Positions 49,338-58,576 are shown, counted from the first letter of the stretch. The stretch is DNA of 64,000 bases from Curtobacterium sp. MCPF17_002 (GCF_003234115.2 NZ_CP126251.1:1984001-2048000), one strand, 5' to 3'. The notes: generated by a model not told the origin, from the letters alone. Numbers and translations: made by a program.

Positions 49338-50569
49338 CCATCTCAGCCGGGACGATCGCTCTGCTCGTCCTCATCCTGATCGTCGTGATCTTCGTGATCG
49401 TCGTCTTGTCCCGCGCGATCCGCATCGTGCCGCAGGCGACCGCGGGCATCGTCGAACGACTCGGGAAGTACCACAAGACCCTCAACCCTGGGTTGAATCT
49501 TCTGGTCCCGTTCATCGACCGACTCCGCCCCCTCCTCGACATGCGCGAGCAGGTCGTCTCGTTCCCGCCGCAGCCGGTGATCACCGAGGACAACCTCGTG
49601 GTGTCCATCGACACGGTCGTGTACTTCCAGGTCACCGACGCCCGCGCCGCGACCTACGAGATCGCGAACTACCTCGGTGCCGTCGAGCAGCTCACCACGA
49701 CCACGCTCCGCAACGTCGTCGGTGGCCTCAACCTCGAAGAGGCCCTGACCAGCCGCGACAACATCAACGGCCAGCTCCGCGTGGTGCTCGACGAGGCGAC
49801 CGGCAAGTGGGGCATCCGCGTCGGTCGTGTCGAGCTCAAGGCGATCGAGCCGCCCGTGTCCATCCAGGACGCCATGGAGCAGCAGCTCCGTGCCGAGCGG
49901 AGCCGTCGTGCCGCGATCCTGCAGGCCGAGGGCACGAAGCAGTCCCAGATCCTCGAGGCCGAGGGACAGCGGCAGGCCGCCATCCTCGCGGCCGAGGGCG
50001 ATGCGAAGGCCCAGGTCCTCCGGGCCGAGGGTGAAGCCTCCGCCATCGCGACCGTGTTCGAGGCGATCCACACCGGCGACCCGGACAGCAAGCTGCTCTC
50101 GTACCAGTACCTGCAGATGCTCCCGAAGATCGCCGAGGGCAGCGCGAACAAGCTCTGGATGATCCCGAGCGAGTTCACCGAAGCGCTCTCCGGCATCGCG
50201 AAGGGCTTCTCGGGCGGACGGACCGGCAGCGGACCCGTCGGCGGCGGGACCGGTGGCGACTTCCTCTCGAAGATCTCGAAGCTCGCGAACGAGAGCCTGG
50301 CGAACACCGTTTCAGCGGATGCGGCCGCGGCTTCGGCCCCGCGTGCCGACGCCACCGCGGCGGACATCGTCCCCGAGTCCGAGCTCGACCAGCGTCTGGC
50401 CGAGTCGAACCGCAGCGTCGACGCGCACCTCGCGGCGGCCGACGACGAGACCGAGCAGCAGCTCGGTGGCGGCGCATCGGCGACGCCCGACGCGACGAAG
50501 GCCGAGGACGCCACGAAGCCCGACGACGCATCTGGCCACCGGTTCACCGACGGCTCCGGTCGCCGGTAG
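49334..50569 (+). CDS. SPFH-domain (stomatin/QmcA-like) protein
   Basis: 411 residues: one N-terminal membrane helix (about 7-27), the SPFH/band 7 domain (IRIVPQATAGIVERLGKYHKTLNPGLNLLVPFIDRL to KAIEPPVSIQDAMEQQL) and a coiled region with near-repeats of an A-E-G-x-(K/R)-x-(Q/A) pattern (about 195-235). The last 110 residues are Ala/Asp/Gly-rich and probably disordered. It forms ring-shaped membrane assemblies in related systems. In an operon with NfeD; ended by a strong hairpin. Confidence 0.92.
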   Translation: MTISAGTIALLVLILIVVIFVIVVLSRAIRIVPQATAGIVERLGKYHKTLNPGLNLLVPFIDRLRPLLDMREQVVSFPPQPVITEDNLVVSIDTVVYFQVTDARAATYEIANYLGAVEQLTTTTLRNVVGGLNLEEALTSRDNINGQLRVVLDEATGKWGIRVGRVELKAIEPPVSIQDAMEQQLRAERSRRAAILQAEGTKQSQILEAEGQRQAAILAAEGDAKAQVLRAEGEASAIATVFEAIHTGDPDSKLLSYQYLQMLPKIAEGSANKLWMIPSEFTEALSGIAKGFSGGRTGSGPVGGGTGGDFLSKISKLANESLANTVSADAAAASAPRADATAADIVPESELDQRLAESNRSVDAHLAAADDETEQQLGGGASATPDATKAEDATKPDDASGHRFTDGSGRR

Positions 50570-50579
50570 CGGACACCGC

Positions 50580-50636
50580 ACCGCACACGACGACGCCCGC
50601 CCCGGTTGCACCGGGGCGGGCGTCGTCGTGTGCGGT
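50580..50636. terminator. Bidirectional hairpin between SPFH and rbpA genes
   Basis: Perfect 26-base arms around TTGCA: the left arm (50580-50605) starts ACCGCACACGACGACGCCCG and the right arm (50611-50636) ends CGTCGTCGTGTGCGGT. TTCTGCTTC follows. It separates two convergent genes and is the strongest intrinsic-terminator candidate here. Confidence 0.85.
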
Positions 50637-50656
50637 TCTGCTTCGGGCGCCGTTCG

Positions 50657-51007
50657 TCAGGCGCCGCGGCGGGCTCGCAGGAACTGCAGGCGTTCCTGCA
50701 GGAGTTCCTCGAGCTCTTCACGTGAGCGCCGTTCGAGCAACATGTCCCAGTGGGTCCTGGGTGCCTTCACGTCCTCTGCGGCGACCTCGACGGGGATGCC
50801 GTCGTCGCCGAGCAGGCGACCTTCACGACCGGAGCGGGGCTCCGACCAGGTCTGGGGGACGTCTGCATCAGCGGAGAAGACGATGTCGAACGTCTCCCCC
50901 GATTCGGTCTGGTAGACCGCGCGCTTGCGGTCGGAGAGCTCGACGCCCTCCTCGCTCTGGAGACTCTGACTCCCGAGCCGCATGCCGCGGAGACTCCGAT
51001 CAGCCAT
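50657..51007 (-). CDS. rbpA: RNA polymerase-binding protein RbpA
   Basis: RbpA binds sigma-A and RNA polymerase and stabilises open complexes in actinobacteria. 116 residues: N-terminal tail LRGMRLGSQSLQSEEGVELS, the core RKRAVYQTESGETFDIVFSADADVPQTWSE, basic linker SGREGRLL and sigma-interaction domain THWDMLLERRSREELEELLQERL. ATG 51007 has GAGGAG upstream; an in-frame upstream start at 51052 lacks homology. It adjoins lnt as in Mycobacterium. Confidence 0.96.
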   Translation of the reverse strand: MADRSLRGMRLGSQSLQSEEGVELSDRKRAVYQTESGETFDIVFSADADVPQTWSEPRSGREGRLLGDDGIPVEVAAEDVKAPRTHWDMLLERRSREELEELLQERLQFLRARRGA

Positions 51008-51111
51008 GTGTGTGCTCCTCTCGCTCGCCTGTCCTCCCCAACACTGTCCCACGGACGATCAATCCCGGCCCGGCGCATTCACAGTCCGTTCCCAGTGGCG
51101 GGGACCGGCGG

Positions 51112-52800
51112 TCAGGAACGGGCGCTACTGAGAGAGGAAGCCCGAGCGGTTCGCGCCGAGCGGGACCACGGTGCGCAGGCGAGCAGGGTGAGCAGCCCGC
51201 CGAGCGAGAGCAGGAGCGCGACCAGGCCGGACGCGACCGTGGCCGGCGTGGTGCTCGTCCCGAGCGGGACGTCGGTGATCATCGAGGTCGCGGTGTACTC
51301 CGGCACCCGGTCGATGGTGCGACCGCTCGGGTCGATGACCTGCGAGGCCCCGACGGTCGAGATGTTCACGAGGGAGCGCCCGGTCTCGATCGCGCGCATC
51401 CGGGCGATCTCGAGCTGCTGCAGGTTCTCGTCGGTGCCGGAGAAGTCGGCGTTGTTCGTCTGCGCGAGGATCACCTGCGCTCCCCCACGGGCCATGTCCC
51501 TGGTCAACCCGTCGTCGACGATGTCGAAGCAGATCGCGATGCCGGCCTTCACCCCGGCGACGGACAACACGTTCGGTTTGGTGCCGGGCGTGTAGTCGCG
51601 CTGGAGCAGTCCGATGAGCGACGGTGCGATCTTCGAGAAGAACCAGCGGTCCGGCACGTACTCGCCGAACGGCACGGGACGCTTCTTGTCGTAGGACGAC
51701 TGCCATCCGTTCGCCGTCCAGACGAACGACGTGTTGTGGAGCACGCCCGACGGGGTCTGCGTGATGGCGCCGGCGACGATGGGGGCTCCGACGGCGTCGA
51801 CGACCGAGTCCAGGGCCGACGCGATGACGGGCTGCTGACGGGGGTCGAACTCCGCCGAGCCCTCGGGCCACACCACCAGGTCGACACCCTTCGCGTCGAC
51901 GTCGGTCGCGGCGACCTGGGCGTTCAGCACCTCGCCCGGCGTCGCCCGGTCGAAGTACCCGGCCGGGCCGTTGCCCTGCACCGACTCGATGCGGATCGAG
52001 CCGTCGGTGGCGGTCGGCCACGCGGGCACGGCGAGCACCGCGGCGACGAGGAGCCCGGCGGTCGCGACCCGCATCGGCAGCCGGAGGACGACCCCGGGGC
52101 CGCGGGGCACGACGAGCGCGAGGGACAGCACGACCGCGGTGCAGTACACGACGACGAAGGTCACCCCGAGGACACCGACGTACGCGGCGAGGTGCGCGAA
52201 CGGACTCTCGGACTGCGACAGCCCGACCCGACCCCAGGCGAACCCGCCGTAGGGCCAACTGCCGGAGAACCACTCGCGTCCGGTCCACAGTGCGGCCACG
52301 ACCGCCGGGAGGCCCCACACGCGTCCGGCCGTCGAGGGCAGCACCCGCGTCACCCATCGGTACGCGAGCGCGATCGCGACGCTGCCGAGTGCGAAGAACA
52401 CGGCTTCGAAGAGCGCGAGGGCGAACCACGGGACCGGCCCGAGGTAGCGACCGGCCCAGGAGATCGCCGGGATGTAGAACGCCGCACCGGCGACGTACCC
52501 GAGCCACGCTGCGCGCCGCACGCGCTGCCCCATCGCCGCGAGCAGCATGCAGGCGAGCGCGGGGTAGGCGAGGAACCACCAACCAGGCGACGGGAACGAC
52601 AGGGCGAACAGCACGCCGCCGATCACCGCGAGCGGGAAGGCCTGCGCGAGCGGGAGGGCGGCGAACGGGTTCCGTCCCGGCCGCGAGACACCGCCCGGCG
52701 GGCGGGACACCGCGCGGATCGGCGGCGTCTCGTCGGGGAGGAGGCGTCTCGGGGTGGAGCCGGCGTCACGCGGACGCACGTCGGTCTCGGGGACGCGCAC
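51112..52800 (-). CDS. lnt: Apolipoprotein N-acyltransferase
   Basis: Lnt adds a third acyl chain to lipoproteins at the membrane. 562 residues: a disordered N-terminus of about 55 residues, six membrane helices (AQAFPLAVIGGVLFALSF onward), a nitrilase-like domain and a last helix (VASGLVALLLSLGGLLTLLAC). Catalytic residues: Glu in VVWPEGS, Lys in YDKKRPVPFGEY, Cys in GIAICFDIV. GTG 52800 follows GGGAGG and lies 11 bases after helY. The window also encodes several lipoproteins that would be substrates. Confidence 0.94.
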   Translation of the reverse strand: MRVPETDVRPRDAGSTPRRLLPDETPPIRAVSRPPGGVSRPGRNPFAALPLAQAFPLAVIGGVLFALSFPSPGWWFLAYPALACMLLAAMGQRVRRAAWLGYVAGAAFYIPAISWAGRYLGPVPWFALALFEAVFFALGSVAIALAYRWVTRVLPSTAGRVWGLPAVVAALWTGREWFSGSWPYGGFAWGRVGLSQSESPFAHLAAYVGVLGVTFVVVYCTAVVLSLALVVPRGPGVVLRLPMRVATAGLLVAAVLAVPAWPTATDGSIRIESVQGNGPAGYFDRATPGEVLNAQVAATDVDAKGVDLVVWPEGSAEFDPRQQPVIASALDSVVDAVGAPIVAGAITQTPSGVLHNTSFVWTANGWQSSYDKKRPVPFGEYVPDRWFFSKIAPSLIGLLQRDYTPGTKPNVLSVAGVKAGIAICFDIVDDGLTRDMARGGAQVILAQTNNADFSGTDENLQQLEIARMRAIETGRSLVNISTVGASQVIDPSGRTIDRVPEYTATSMITDVPLGTSTTPATVASGLVALLLSLGGLLTLLACAPWSRSARTARASSLSSARS

Positions 52801-52811
52801 CGTGCCTCCCG

Positions 52812-55253
52812 TCAGACCGCCGCGTAGGCGACGATGCCGCGGCGAACCGCGTCCGTTGCCCGGCGGGCGGTCTGGGCGAGGTCGTCGTCGCCGGCGTTCC
52901 GGAGCTGGTCGAGCAGGTCGATGACCTGCTTCGACCAGCGCACGAAGTCGCCAGCGGGCAGGTCGAGCGTCCGGAGGACGTCGTCGAGCGCGGAGCCGGA
53001 CGCCCACCGGAACATGCCCACCGCGGCCGCCGGGGTGGGCGGCTGCGAGCCGGCGAGCCGCGCCTCGCGCTCGATGTCGTCGAGGCGGGACCAGATGTTC
53101 AGGGTCTCGTCGAGCGCGGGCCGGAAGGCGCCGCGGGGCAGGGCGTGCTCGGTCCCCGGAGCGTCCTCGCGTCGGGGCTGGTACACGATCGTGGCGGCCA
53201 TCGCCGCGAGCTGCGCGGGTGTGAGGTCCTTCCAGACGCCGGCCTCGAGGCACTCGGCGACGAGCAGGTCCCGCTCGCCGTAGATGCGCTGCAGGCGTCG
53301 ACCACCCGCGGCGACCGTCGCTTCGCCGTTGCCGGTGTCCACGAGGTAGCCGAGCTGGAGCAGCACGTCCGTGACCCGGTCGAAGGTCGTCGCGACGGCA
53401 CCCGTGCGGGAGCGGATCTGCTGCACGAGCTTGTCGTTGGCGCGCTTGAGCTTGTACCAGCGCTCCGACCAGCGCGCGTGCGCTTCACGGTCGGGGCAGG
53501 CGTGGCAGGGGTGGCGCTGCATCTGGCGCCGGACCTCGGTGATGGCCGCCTGCCGTTCGGCGCGGGCACCGTGCGAGGCCTCGCGACCACCGGGGACGCT
53601 CGTCCGTTCGAGGTCGGAGAGCTCACGGCGGAGCGCGGCGTACTCGGTGAAGTCGCCGAGGTGGCACTGCATCGCCTGCTGGTAGCCGTCGAGGGACTCC
53701 TGCTGCGACCGGACCTTCCGCGCGAGGTCGACGACGGAACGGTCTGCCTGGAACTGCGCGAACGAGGTCTCGAGGACTTCGCGCGTCCGCTGCCGCCCGA
53801 ACTGGTCGATGAGGTTCACGGCCATGTTGTAGGTCGGCTTGAACGAGGAGTTCAGCGGGTAGGTGCGACGACTGGCGAGCGACGCCACCGCCTGCGGGTC
53901 GAGCCCGTCCGACCACTGGATCACCGAGTGGCCCTCGATGTCGATGCCGCGACGGCCGGCACGACCGGTGAGCTGCGTGTACTCCCCCGGCGTGATCGGC
54001 ACGCGGGCCTCGCCGTTGAACTTCTCCAGCTTCTCGAGCACCACCGTGCGCGCCGGCATGTTCACGCCGAGCGCCAGGGTCTCCGTCGCGAACACGACCT
54101 TGAGGAGCTTGCGCTGGAAGAGGTCCTCGACGACTTCCTTGAAGGCGGGCAGCAGACCGGCGTGGTGCGCGGCGACGCCCCGTTCGAGTCCTTCGAGCCA
54201 CTCCCAGTACCCGAGGACGGCGAGGTCCTCGTCGAGGAGGGTGCGGCAGTGGTACTCCGCCGTCTCGCGGATCTCGTTGCGCTCCTGCACGGTCGTCAGC
54301 GACAGGCCGGAGCGGAGCACGTTGCGGACGCCCTGGTCGCAGCCGTTGCGGCTGAACACGAAGAAGATGGCCGGCAGCAGCATCCGCTCGTCGAGCATGT
54401 GCGCGATCCGCTCGCGGTGCAGCTTCTCGGTGCGGGGTCCGCGACGGTCGTGGTACCCGCCGCGACCCCGGCTGCCGCGGTGTCCGCCGCCGTTCCGTTC
54501 GCTGCGCGAGGCACCACCGACGAGCCGCAGCAGCTCCGGGTTCACACGGTTCGTCGCCGCCGCACCACTGGAGTCGAAGAGGTCGACCATCTTCGAGCCG
54601 ACGAGCACGTGCTGCTCGAGCGGCACCGGACGGTCCTCGGAGACGATGACGTCGGTGTCGCCGCGGACCGTCTGCAGCCAGTCGCCGAACTCCTCGGCGT
54701 TCGACACCGTGGCACTCAGGGACACCAGACGGACCTCGGTCGGGAGGTGCAGGATCACCTCTTCCCACACCGCCCCGCGGAACCGGTCGGCGAGGTAGTG
54801 GACCTCGTCGAGGACCACCCACGCGAGGTCGTCGAGCAGGTCGGAGTCCGCGTAGATCATGTTGCGGAGCACCTCGGTGGTCATCACGACCACCCGGGCC
54901 CGCGGGTTCACGTTCGTGTCGCCCGTGAGCAGGCCGACCTCGGACTCGCCGTAGACGCTCACGAGCTCGGAGTACTTCTGGTTGCTCAGGGCCTTCATCG
55001 GCGTCGTGTAGAACACCTTCGCCGTCGGCTGCCGCATCGCCAGCCAGATCGCGAACTCCGCCACGATCGTCTTGCCGGCACCGGTCGGGGCGGCGACGAG
55101 CACGCTGCGCCCCTGGTCGAGCGAGTCGCACGCGGCGAGCTGGAACGGGTCGAGGTCGAAGCGCAGGTCCGTCCGGAACAACTCGAGGTTGCGGGAACGG
55201 TTGCGCGCCTTCGCCGCGGCGAACCGCTCGGCAGGGCTGGGTACTGAGGTCAC
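52812..55253 (-). CDS. helY: DEAD/DEAH-box RNA helicase HelY (Ski2/Mtr4-like)
   Basis: 813 residues. Walker A APTGAGKT (55-62), DEVH box VVLDEVHYLADRF, SLSATVSNAEEFG, GLTGDTNVNP, QLTGRAGRRGID and a C-terminal DSHCT-type domain (LRNAGDDDLAQTARRATDAVRRGIV). A Gly/Arg-rich insert (about residues 230-255, GHRGSRGRGGYHDRRGPR) sits between the two RecA domains, resembling RGG RNA-binding segments. Probably acts on structured RNA. GTG start overlaps the tatC stop by 4 bases. Confidence 0.95.
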   Translation of the reverse strand: MTSVPSPAERFAAAKARNRSRNLELFRTDLRFDLDPFQLAACDSLDQGRSVLVAAPTGAGKTIVAEFAIWLAMRQPTAKVFYTTPMKALSNQKYSELVSVYGESEVGLLTGDTNVNPRARVVVMTTEVLRNMIYADSDLLDDLAWVVLDEVHYLADRFRGAVWEEVILHLPTEVRLVSLSATVSNAEEFGDWLQTVRGDTDVIVSEDRPVPLEQHVLVGSKMVDLFDSSGAAATNRVNPELLRLVGGASRSERNGGGHRGSRGRGGYHDRRGPRTEKLHRERIAHMLDERMLLPAIFFVFSRNGCDQGVRNVLRSGLSLTTVQERNEIRETAEYHCRTLLDEDLAVLGYWEWLEGLERGVAAHHAGLLPAFKEVVEDLFQRKLLKVVFATETLALGVNMPARTVVLEKLEKFNGEARVPITPGEYTQLTGRAGRRGIDIEGHSVIQWSDGLDPQAVASLASRRTYPLNSSFKPTYNMAVNLIDQFGRQRTREVLETSFAQFQADRSVVDLARKVRSQQESLDGYQQAMQCHLGDFTEYAALRRELSDLERTSVPGGREASHGARAERQAAITEVRRQMQRHPCHACPDREAHARWSERWYKLKRANDKLVQQIRSRTGAVATTFDRVTDVLLQLGYLVDTGNGEATVAAGGRRLQRIYGERDLLVAECLEAGVWKDLTPAQLAAMAATIVYQPRREDAPGTEHALPRGAFRPALDETLNIWSRLDDIEREARLAGSQPPTPAAAVGMFRWASGSALDDVLRTLDLPAGDFVRWSKQVIDLLDQLRNAGDDDLAQTARRATDAVRRGIVAYAAV

Positions 55254-56071
55254 AGGCCGTACTCTTCGTCGAGTTTCGCCTGGCGCTTCGCCAGCCGCCG
55301 GTCGTGCAGCCACGTCACTGCACACGCGGCGATGTAGAGCACGATCATCGGCACGGCGAGCAGGAACATCGAGATGACGTCGGCGCTCGGCGTGACGATC
55401 GCGCAGAACACCAGGATGCAGAGGATCGCGATGCGCCACGACTTGATGATCGACGACGCCGACAGCACGCCGACGAAGTTGAGCAGCACGAGGAACACCG
55501 GCAGCACGAACGCGATGCCGACCGCGACGATGAGCTTGATGACGAAGTCGTAGTACGCCTTCGCATCGACGATCGAGGTGTCCTGACTCGACACGAAGCT
55601 GCCGAGGATGCCGACCACGTGCGGCAGGATGTACCAGCCGAAGTAGCAGCCGGCGAAGAACAGCGGGATCGCGGTGCCGAGGAACCCGAACACGTACTGC
55701 TTCTCGCGCCGCACCAGCGCCGGCACGATGAACGCCCAGATCTGGTACAGCCACACCGGGCTCGAGATGATGACGCCGATCGTGATCGCGATCTGCAGCT
55801 TGAGGTCGAACGCCCCCGTGATCATCGGGAAGTTCAGTTCGGCCGTGTGCCCGCCGACCTTCGCGAGTTCGGCCACCGGGGATCGCAGCGAATCGAGCAC
55901 GAACGGGGTGATGAACCACCCGCCGACCGCGCAGATCGCCACCGCGATGACGGCCCGGAACAGGCGGTTGCGCAGCTCGATGAGGTGCTGCCCGAGCGAC
56001 ATGCGGCCCTCGGTGTCCGTCGTCGGACTGCCGGTCCGCCTCGCTCGCCCGCGCGCGGTCGTCGAAGCCAT
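55250..56071 (-). CDS. tatC: Sec-independent (Tat) translocase subunit TatC
   Basis: TatC recognises twin-arginine signal peptides and forms the core of the Tat channel. 273 residues, six membrane helices; SLGQHLIELRNRLFRAV is the conserved first-helix lead-in, with FLGTAIPLFFAGCYFGWYILP and a C-terminal segment of helices ending LHDRRLAKRQAKLDEEYGL. TAGGAT lies 6 bases before the ATG and there is no ribosome site, so a leaderless tatC-helY-lnt message is likely. No tatA is found next to it. Confidence 0.95.
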   Translation of the reverse strand: MASTTARGRARRTGSPTTDTEGRMSLGQHLIELRNRLFRAVIAVAICAVGGWFITPFVLDSLRSPVAELAKVGGHTAELNFPMITGAFDLKLQIAITIGVIISSPVWLYQIWAFIVPALVRREKQYVFGFLGTAIPLFFAGCYFGWYILPHVVGILGSFVSSQDTSIVDAKAYYDFVIKLIVAVGIAFVLPVFLVLLNFVGVLSASSIIKSWRIAILCILVFCAIVTPSADVISMFLLAVPMIVLYIAACAVTWLHDRRLAKRQAKLDEEYGL

Positions 56072-56077
56072 GCCCCG

Positions 56078-56083
56078 ATCCTA
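56078..56083 (-). promoter_or_regulatory. -10 box of leaderless tatC
   Basis: TAGGAT on the minus strand, 6 bases before ATG 56071. Confidence 0.6.
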
Positions 56084-56193
56084 CGGGACCGGGGCCGACA
56101 GTCTGCCGCCTGTGGGCAGAACCGCGCGTCGGGTGCTGATTCGCTCGCCTTCCGCACGTCGCCGGCCGGGGGCCGAACCGCGCGTAGGGTGTC

Positions 56194-56240
56194 GAATCGC
56201 TCGTAGGAGGTCGGAAATTCCTGCACCCTACGAGCGATTC
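56194..56240. repeat. Inverted repeat in tatC-pafC gap
   Basis: GAATCGCTCGTAGG (56194-56207) and CCTACGAGCGATTC (56227-56240), perfect 14-base arms, 19-base loop. Not of the CTGGAGG family. Confidence 0.75.
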
Positions 56241-56245
56241 CGCCT

Positions 56246-56302
56246 CCCACGCGCGATTCCGCCACCCACGCGCGGATCTGCCTCCCACGCGCGGATCTGC
56301 CC
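56246..56302. repeat. Three 19-bp tandem units
   Basis: CCCACGCGCGATTCCGCCA and two CCCACGCGCGGATCTGCC(T)-like copies start at 56246, 56265 and 56284. Confidence 0.7.
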
Positions 56303-56325
56303 GCTTGTGGTGGCGGGTGCGGGAC

Positions 56326-56367
56326 GGCCTGGAGGCGCGGGGCGGGGCCGCCACGCGCCTCCAGGCC
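56326..56367. repeat. CTGGAGG-family palindrome
   Basis: GGCCTGGAGGCGCG (56326-56339) and CGCGCCTCCAGGCC (56354-56367), perfect 14-base arms with a GC-rich loop. It lies downstream of pafC and far upstream of tatC. Confidence 0.85.
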
Positions 56368-56559
56368 TGCTGTGGTCGGGTCCACCCCTGTGGGTCGCGC
56401 CCCGGTGCGGACGTTGCGCCCCGTCACACCGGGGCGCGGTGTTCGTGCGGGGGTGCGACGCCTCGTGAGCGCGCCGCGCGACGCCTCGCGTGCGCACCGT
56501 GCGACGCCTCGCGAGCGCGACGCGCACCGTGCGCCGCGCGGACCCGCGCGCGCCGAGCG

Positions 56560-57531
56560 TCAGCCGGCGGCGAGGGCAGCGGCGGCGAAGTCGCGGACCG
56601 CGGCACGCGCGGCCGGCGGGTCGATCACGACGGCGCGCCCCGGCAGGCCGGCGACGAGCCGCACGACACCGTCGAACCCGTTCGACGCCGCGAGCCGGAT
56701 GCGCACGCGGCCGACCCCGTCGGGCGCGTCGGCGGTGTCCGCCAGGAAGTCGGCGACGAGGGGCAACGAGGACGAGTCGAGCTCGACCGTGACGATGACG
56801 TCCGACGCGGCCTGCTGGAACAGGGTGTCCGGGATCACGACGTCGTCGATGGACTTCTCCACCGGGCGGTCGTCGACCCGGACGCCGGACATCCGGTCGA
56901 GCCGGAACGTGCGGAGCGCCTGGCGGTCGAGGTCCCAGGCGCGCAGGTACCAGTCGGTGTCGATCGACTCCACGCGGAGCGGGTCGACACGGCGCGGACC
57001 GCCCTGGGTCCGGGGGCCGGCGTACTCGAACGCGAGACCCCGCCCGTCGGACATGGCCCGGCGGATCGTCGCGAGGGCGACGTCGTGGAGGTCCTGGCCG
57101 ACGGCGACGTTCGCTGCCGCTCCCCCGGCTCCGCGGGACAGCTTCGCCATGAGCGCGCGGATGGCGTCGCGGTCAGCGGCCTCGGGCAGCGCCGACAGGT
57201 ACTGCAGGCCGGCGATGAGCGCCGAGGCCTCGCGGGCGGAGAGCCGCGGGGAGTCGTCGATCGCGACGAGGTTCGTCAGGACGATCATGTCGTTCTGGTC
57301 GAAGTCGTCCCAGGCGATGTCGAACAGGTCGCCGTGCTGGTACTGCATGGTCTCGCCGGGTACGCCCGACACCGCGATGAGCTCGACGGCGCGGCGGATC
57401 CGGGCCTCGGGCACGCCGAAGTGCCGGGCGGCCTCGGCCACGGAGACACGTTCGCGGTCGATGAGGTAGGGCACGAGGGCGAGCAGGAACGCGAGCTTGT
57501 CCTGCGCCTGGAGCGGTTGCTGCTCAGCCAC
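56560..57531 (-). CDS. pafC: WYL-domain regulator PafC
   Basis: PafC with PafB activates the LexA-independent DNA-damage response in actinobacteria. 323 residues: winged helix (about 12-60, LAFLLALVPYLIDRERVSVAEAARHFGVPEARIRRAVELI), the WYL domain (VDPLRVESIDTDWYLRAWDLDRQALRTFRLDRMSGV) and a C-terminal WCX domain. GTG 57531 overlaps pafB by 8 bases. Although named for the proteasome accessory cluster, there is no pafA or proteasome gene here; that fits a DNA-damage role. Confidence 0.93.
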   Translation of the reverse strand: MAEQQPLQAQDKLAFLLALVPYLIDRERVSVAEAARHFGVPEARIRRAVELIAVSGVPGETMQYQHGDLFDIAWDDFDQNDMIVLTNLVAIDDSPRLSAREASALIAGLQYLSALPEAADRDAIRALMAKLSRGAGGAAANVAVGQDLHDVALATIRRAMSDGRGLAFEYAGPRTQGGPRRVDPLRVESIDTDWYLRAWDLDRQALRTFRLDRMSGVRVDDRPVEKSIDDVVIPDTLFQQAASDVIVTVELDSSSLPLVADFLADTADAPDGVGRVRIRLAASNGFDGVVRLVAGLPGRAVVIDPPAARAAVRDFAAAALAAG

Positions 57532-58564
57532 GCTGGTCCCCGTCGTCGCTGTGGTCGGCGACAAGCGCACGGAGGCGCGCGGTCACGCGGTCGCGGAGGT
57601 CCGCGGGCTCGAGGACCTGCACCTCCGGCCCGAACGCGGCGAGTTCCTCGGCGAGGATCTGCGGGTCGACGTGGTGCAGGACGAGCACGCCGGCTTCGTC
57701 CGTCTCGGTGTCGCGGCGTCGGGCGAGCCGCCGTTCGGCGTCGGATCCTGGTGCGACCCGGATCCGTGCGGTGCGGGCGGCCCAGATCCGGTCGAGCTCG
57801 GCGAGCGCGCGCTCCCCGGCGCCCGCGGGGGCCGGGTGCTGCCCGACCTCGTACTGGGCGACGGGCCCGACGATCCGGGACAGCAGGTAGTTCTTCGTGC
57901 CGCCGGTCGAGAACTCGTGGGCGGCGAGCATCCACCGGCCGCCGTGCTGCACGAGCGCGACCGGGGCGACCTCGCGCCGACGGGCGTCGTGCTGGCCGGG
58001 CGTGATGTAGTCGAACCGGACGGCTGCACCACGGTCGAGTGCCGAGCGCAGCGGCTCGAAGGCGACGTCGCGGGCACGGAGTCGCGGGGCGTAGGCGCCG
58101 ATCGCGCCGGCACCACCACCGGCACCCTCGCCGTCGTCGTCTTCGGAGCCGGCCGAGCGGACCTTGAGCAGACCGCGGCGGGAGTCGGCGGACAGTGCGC
58201 CCTCACGCCAGGCCATCGCCGCGAGCGACAGCAGCGCGGACTCGTCCGGCGTGAACCGGACGTCGTCGGGCAGGTCGTACTCGCCCTTCGGGATCCGGTA
58301 CCGGAGCGTCTGGTTGTTGCCGGCGGCACCGGGCGTCTCGATCGTCTCGAGCGGGATGCCGAGTTCGCGGACGTCGTCCTTGTCGCGCTCGAACTGCCGC
58401 TCGAGCGAGGCGTTGTCACCGCCGGTGCTGAACCGCTGGCGGTAGCCCTGCACGTTCGCGAGGATCTCGGACTTGGTCAGCCCGGACTCCGTGGAGAGCA
58501 GCGCGAGGACCAGGCTGAACAGCCGTTCCTCGGCAGGCACACGGGGCACACGGGTCGCTGGCAC
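57524..58564 (-). CDS. pafB: WYL-domain regulator PafB
   Basis: This is the partner of PafC. 346 residues: winged helix (EERLFSLVLALLSTESGLTKSEILANVQGY), REL-GIPLETIE with a YRIPKGEYDLPDDVRFTPDE segment, WYL domain (RGAAVRFDYITPG...RREVAPVALVQHGGRWMLAAHEF) and WCX domain. A Gly/Asp-rich loop (DDDGEGAGGGAGAIG) is inserted at about 140. GTG 58564 has TAGGAT 6 bases upstream: leaderless. Confidence 0.93.
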   Translation of the reverse strand: MPATRVPRVPAEERLFSLVLALLSTESGLTKSEILANVQGYRQRFSTGGDNASLERQFERDKDDVRELGIPLETIETPGAAGNNQTLRYRIPKGEYDLPDDVRFTPDESALLSLAAMAWREGALSADSRRGLLKVRSAGSEDDDGEGAGGGAGAIGAYAPRLRARDVAFEPLRSALDRGAAVRFDYITPGQHDARRREVAPVALVQHGGRWMLAAHEFSTGGTKNYLLSRIVGPVAQYEVGQHPAPAGAGERALAELDRIWAARTARIRVAPGSDAERRLARRRDTETDEAGVLVLHHVDPQILAEELAAFGPEVQVLEPADLRDRVTARLRALVADHSDDGDQRG

Positions 58565-58570
58565 GAGCCG

Positions 58571-58576
58571 ATCCTA
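58571..58576 (-). promoter_or_regulatory. -10 box of leaderless pafBC
   Basis: TAGGAT on the minus strand, exactly 6 bases before GTG 58564. Confidence 0.6.

Larger units (their letters stand above)
56072..56559. other. 488-base repeat-rich gap between tatC and pafC
   Basis: No convincing gene, and in particular no tatA. In order from the left: the tatC -10 box; two 29-base direct repeats starting GAACCGCGCGT at 56119 and 56175; an inverted repeat (56194-56240); three 19-base tandem units CCCACGCGCG(A/G)AT at 56246, 56265 and 56284; a CTGGAGG-family palindrome (56326-56367); then GCGACGCCTCGCG-type short repeats up to 56540. Confidence 0.7.
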
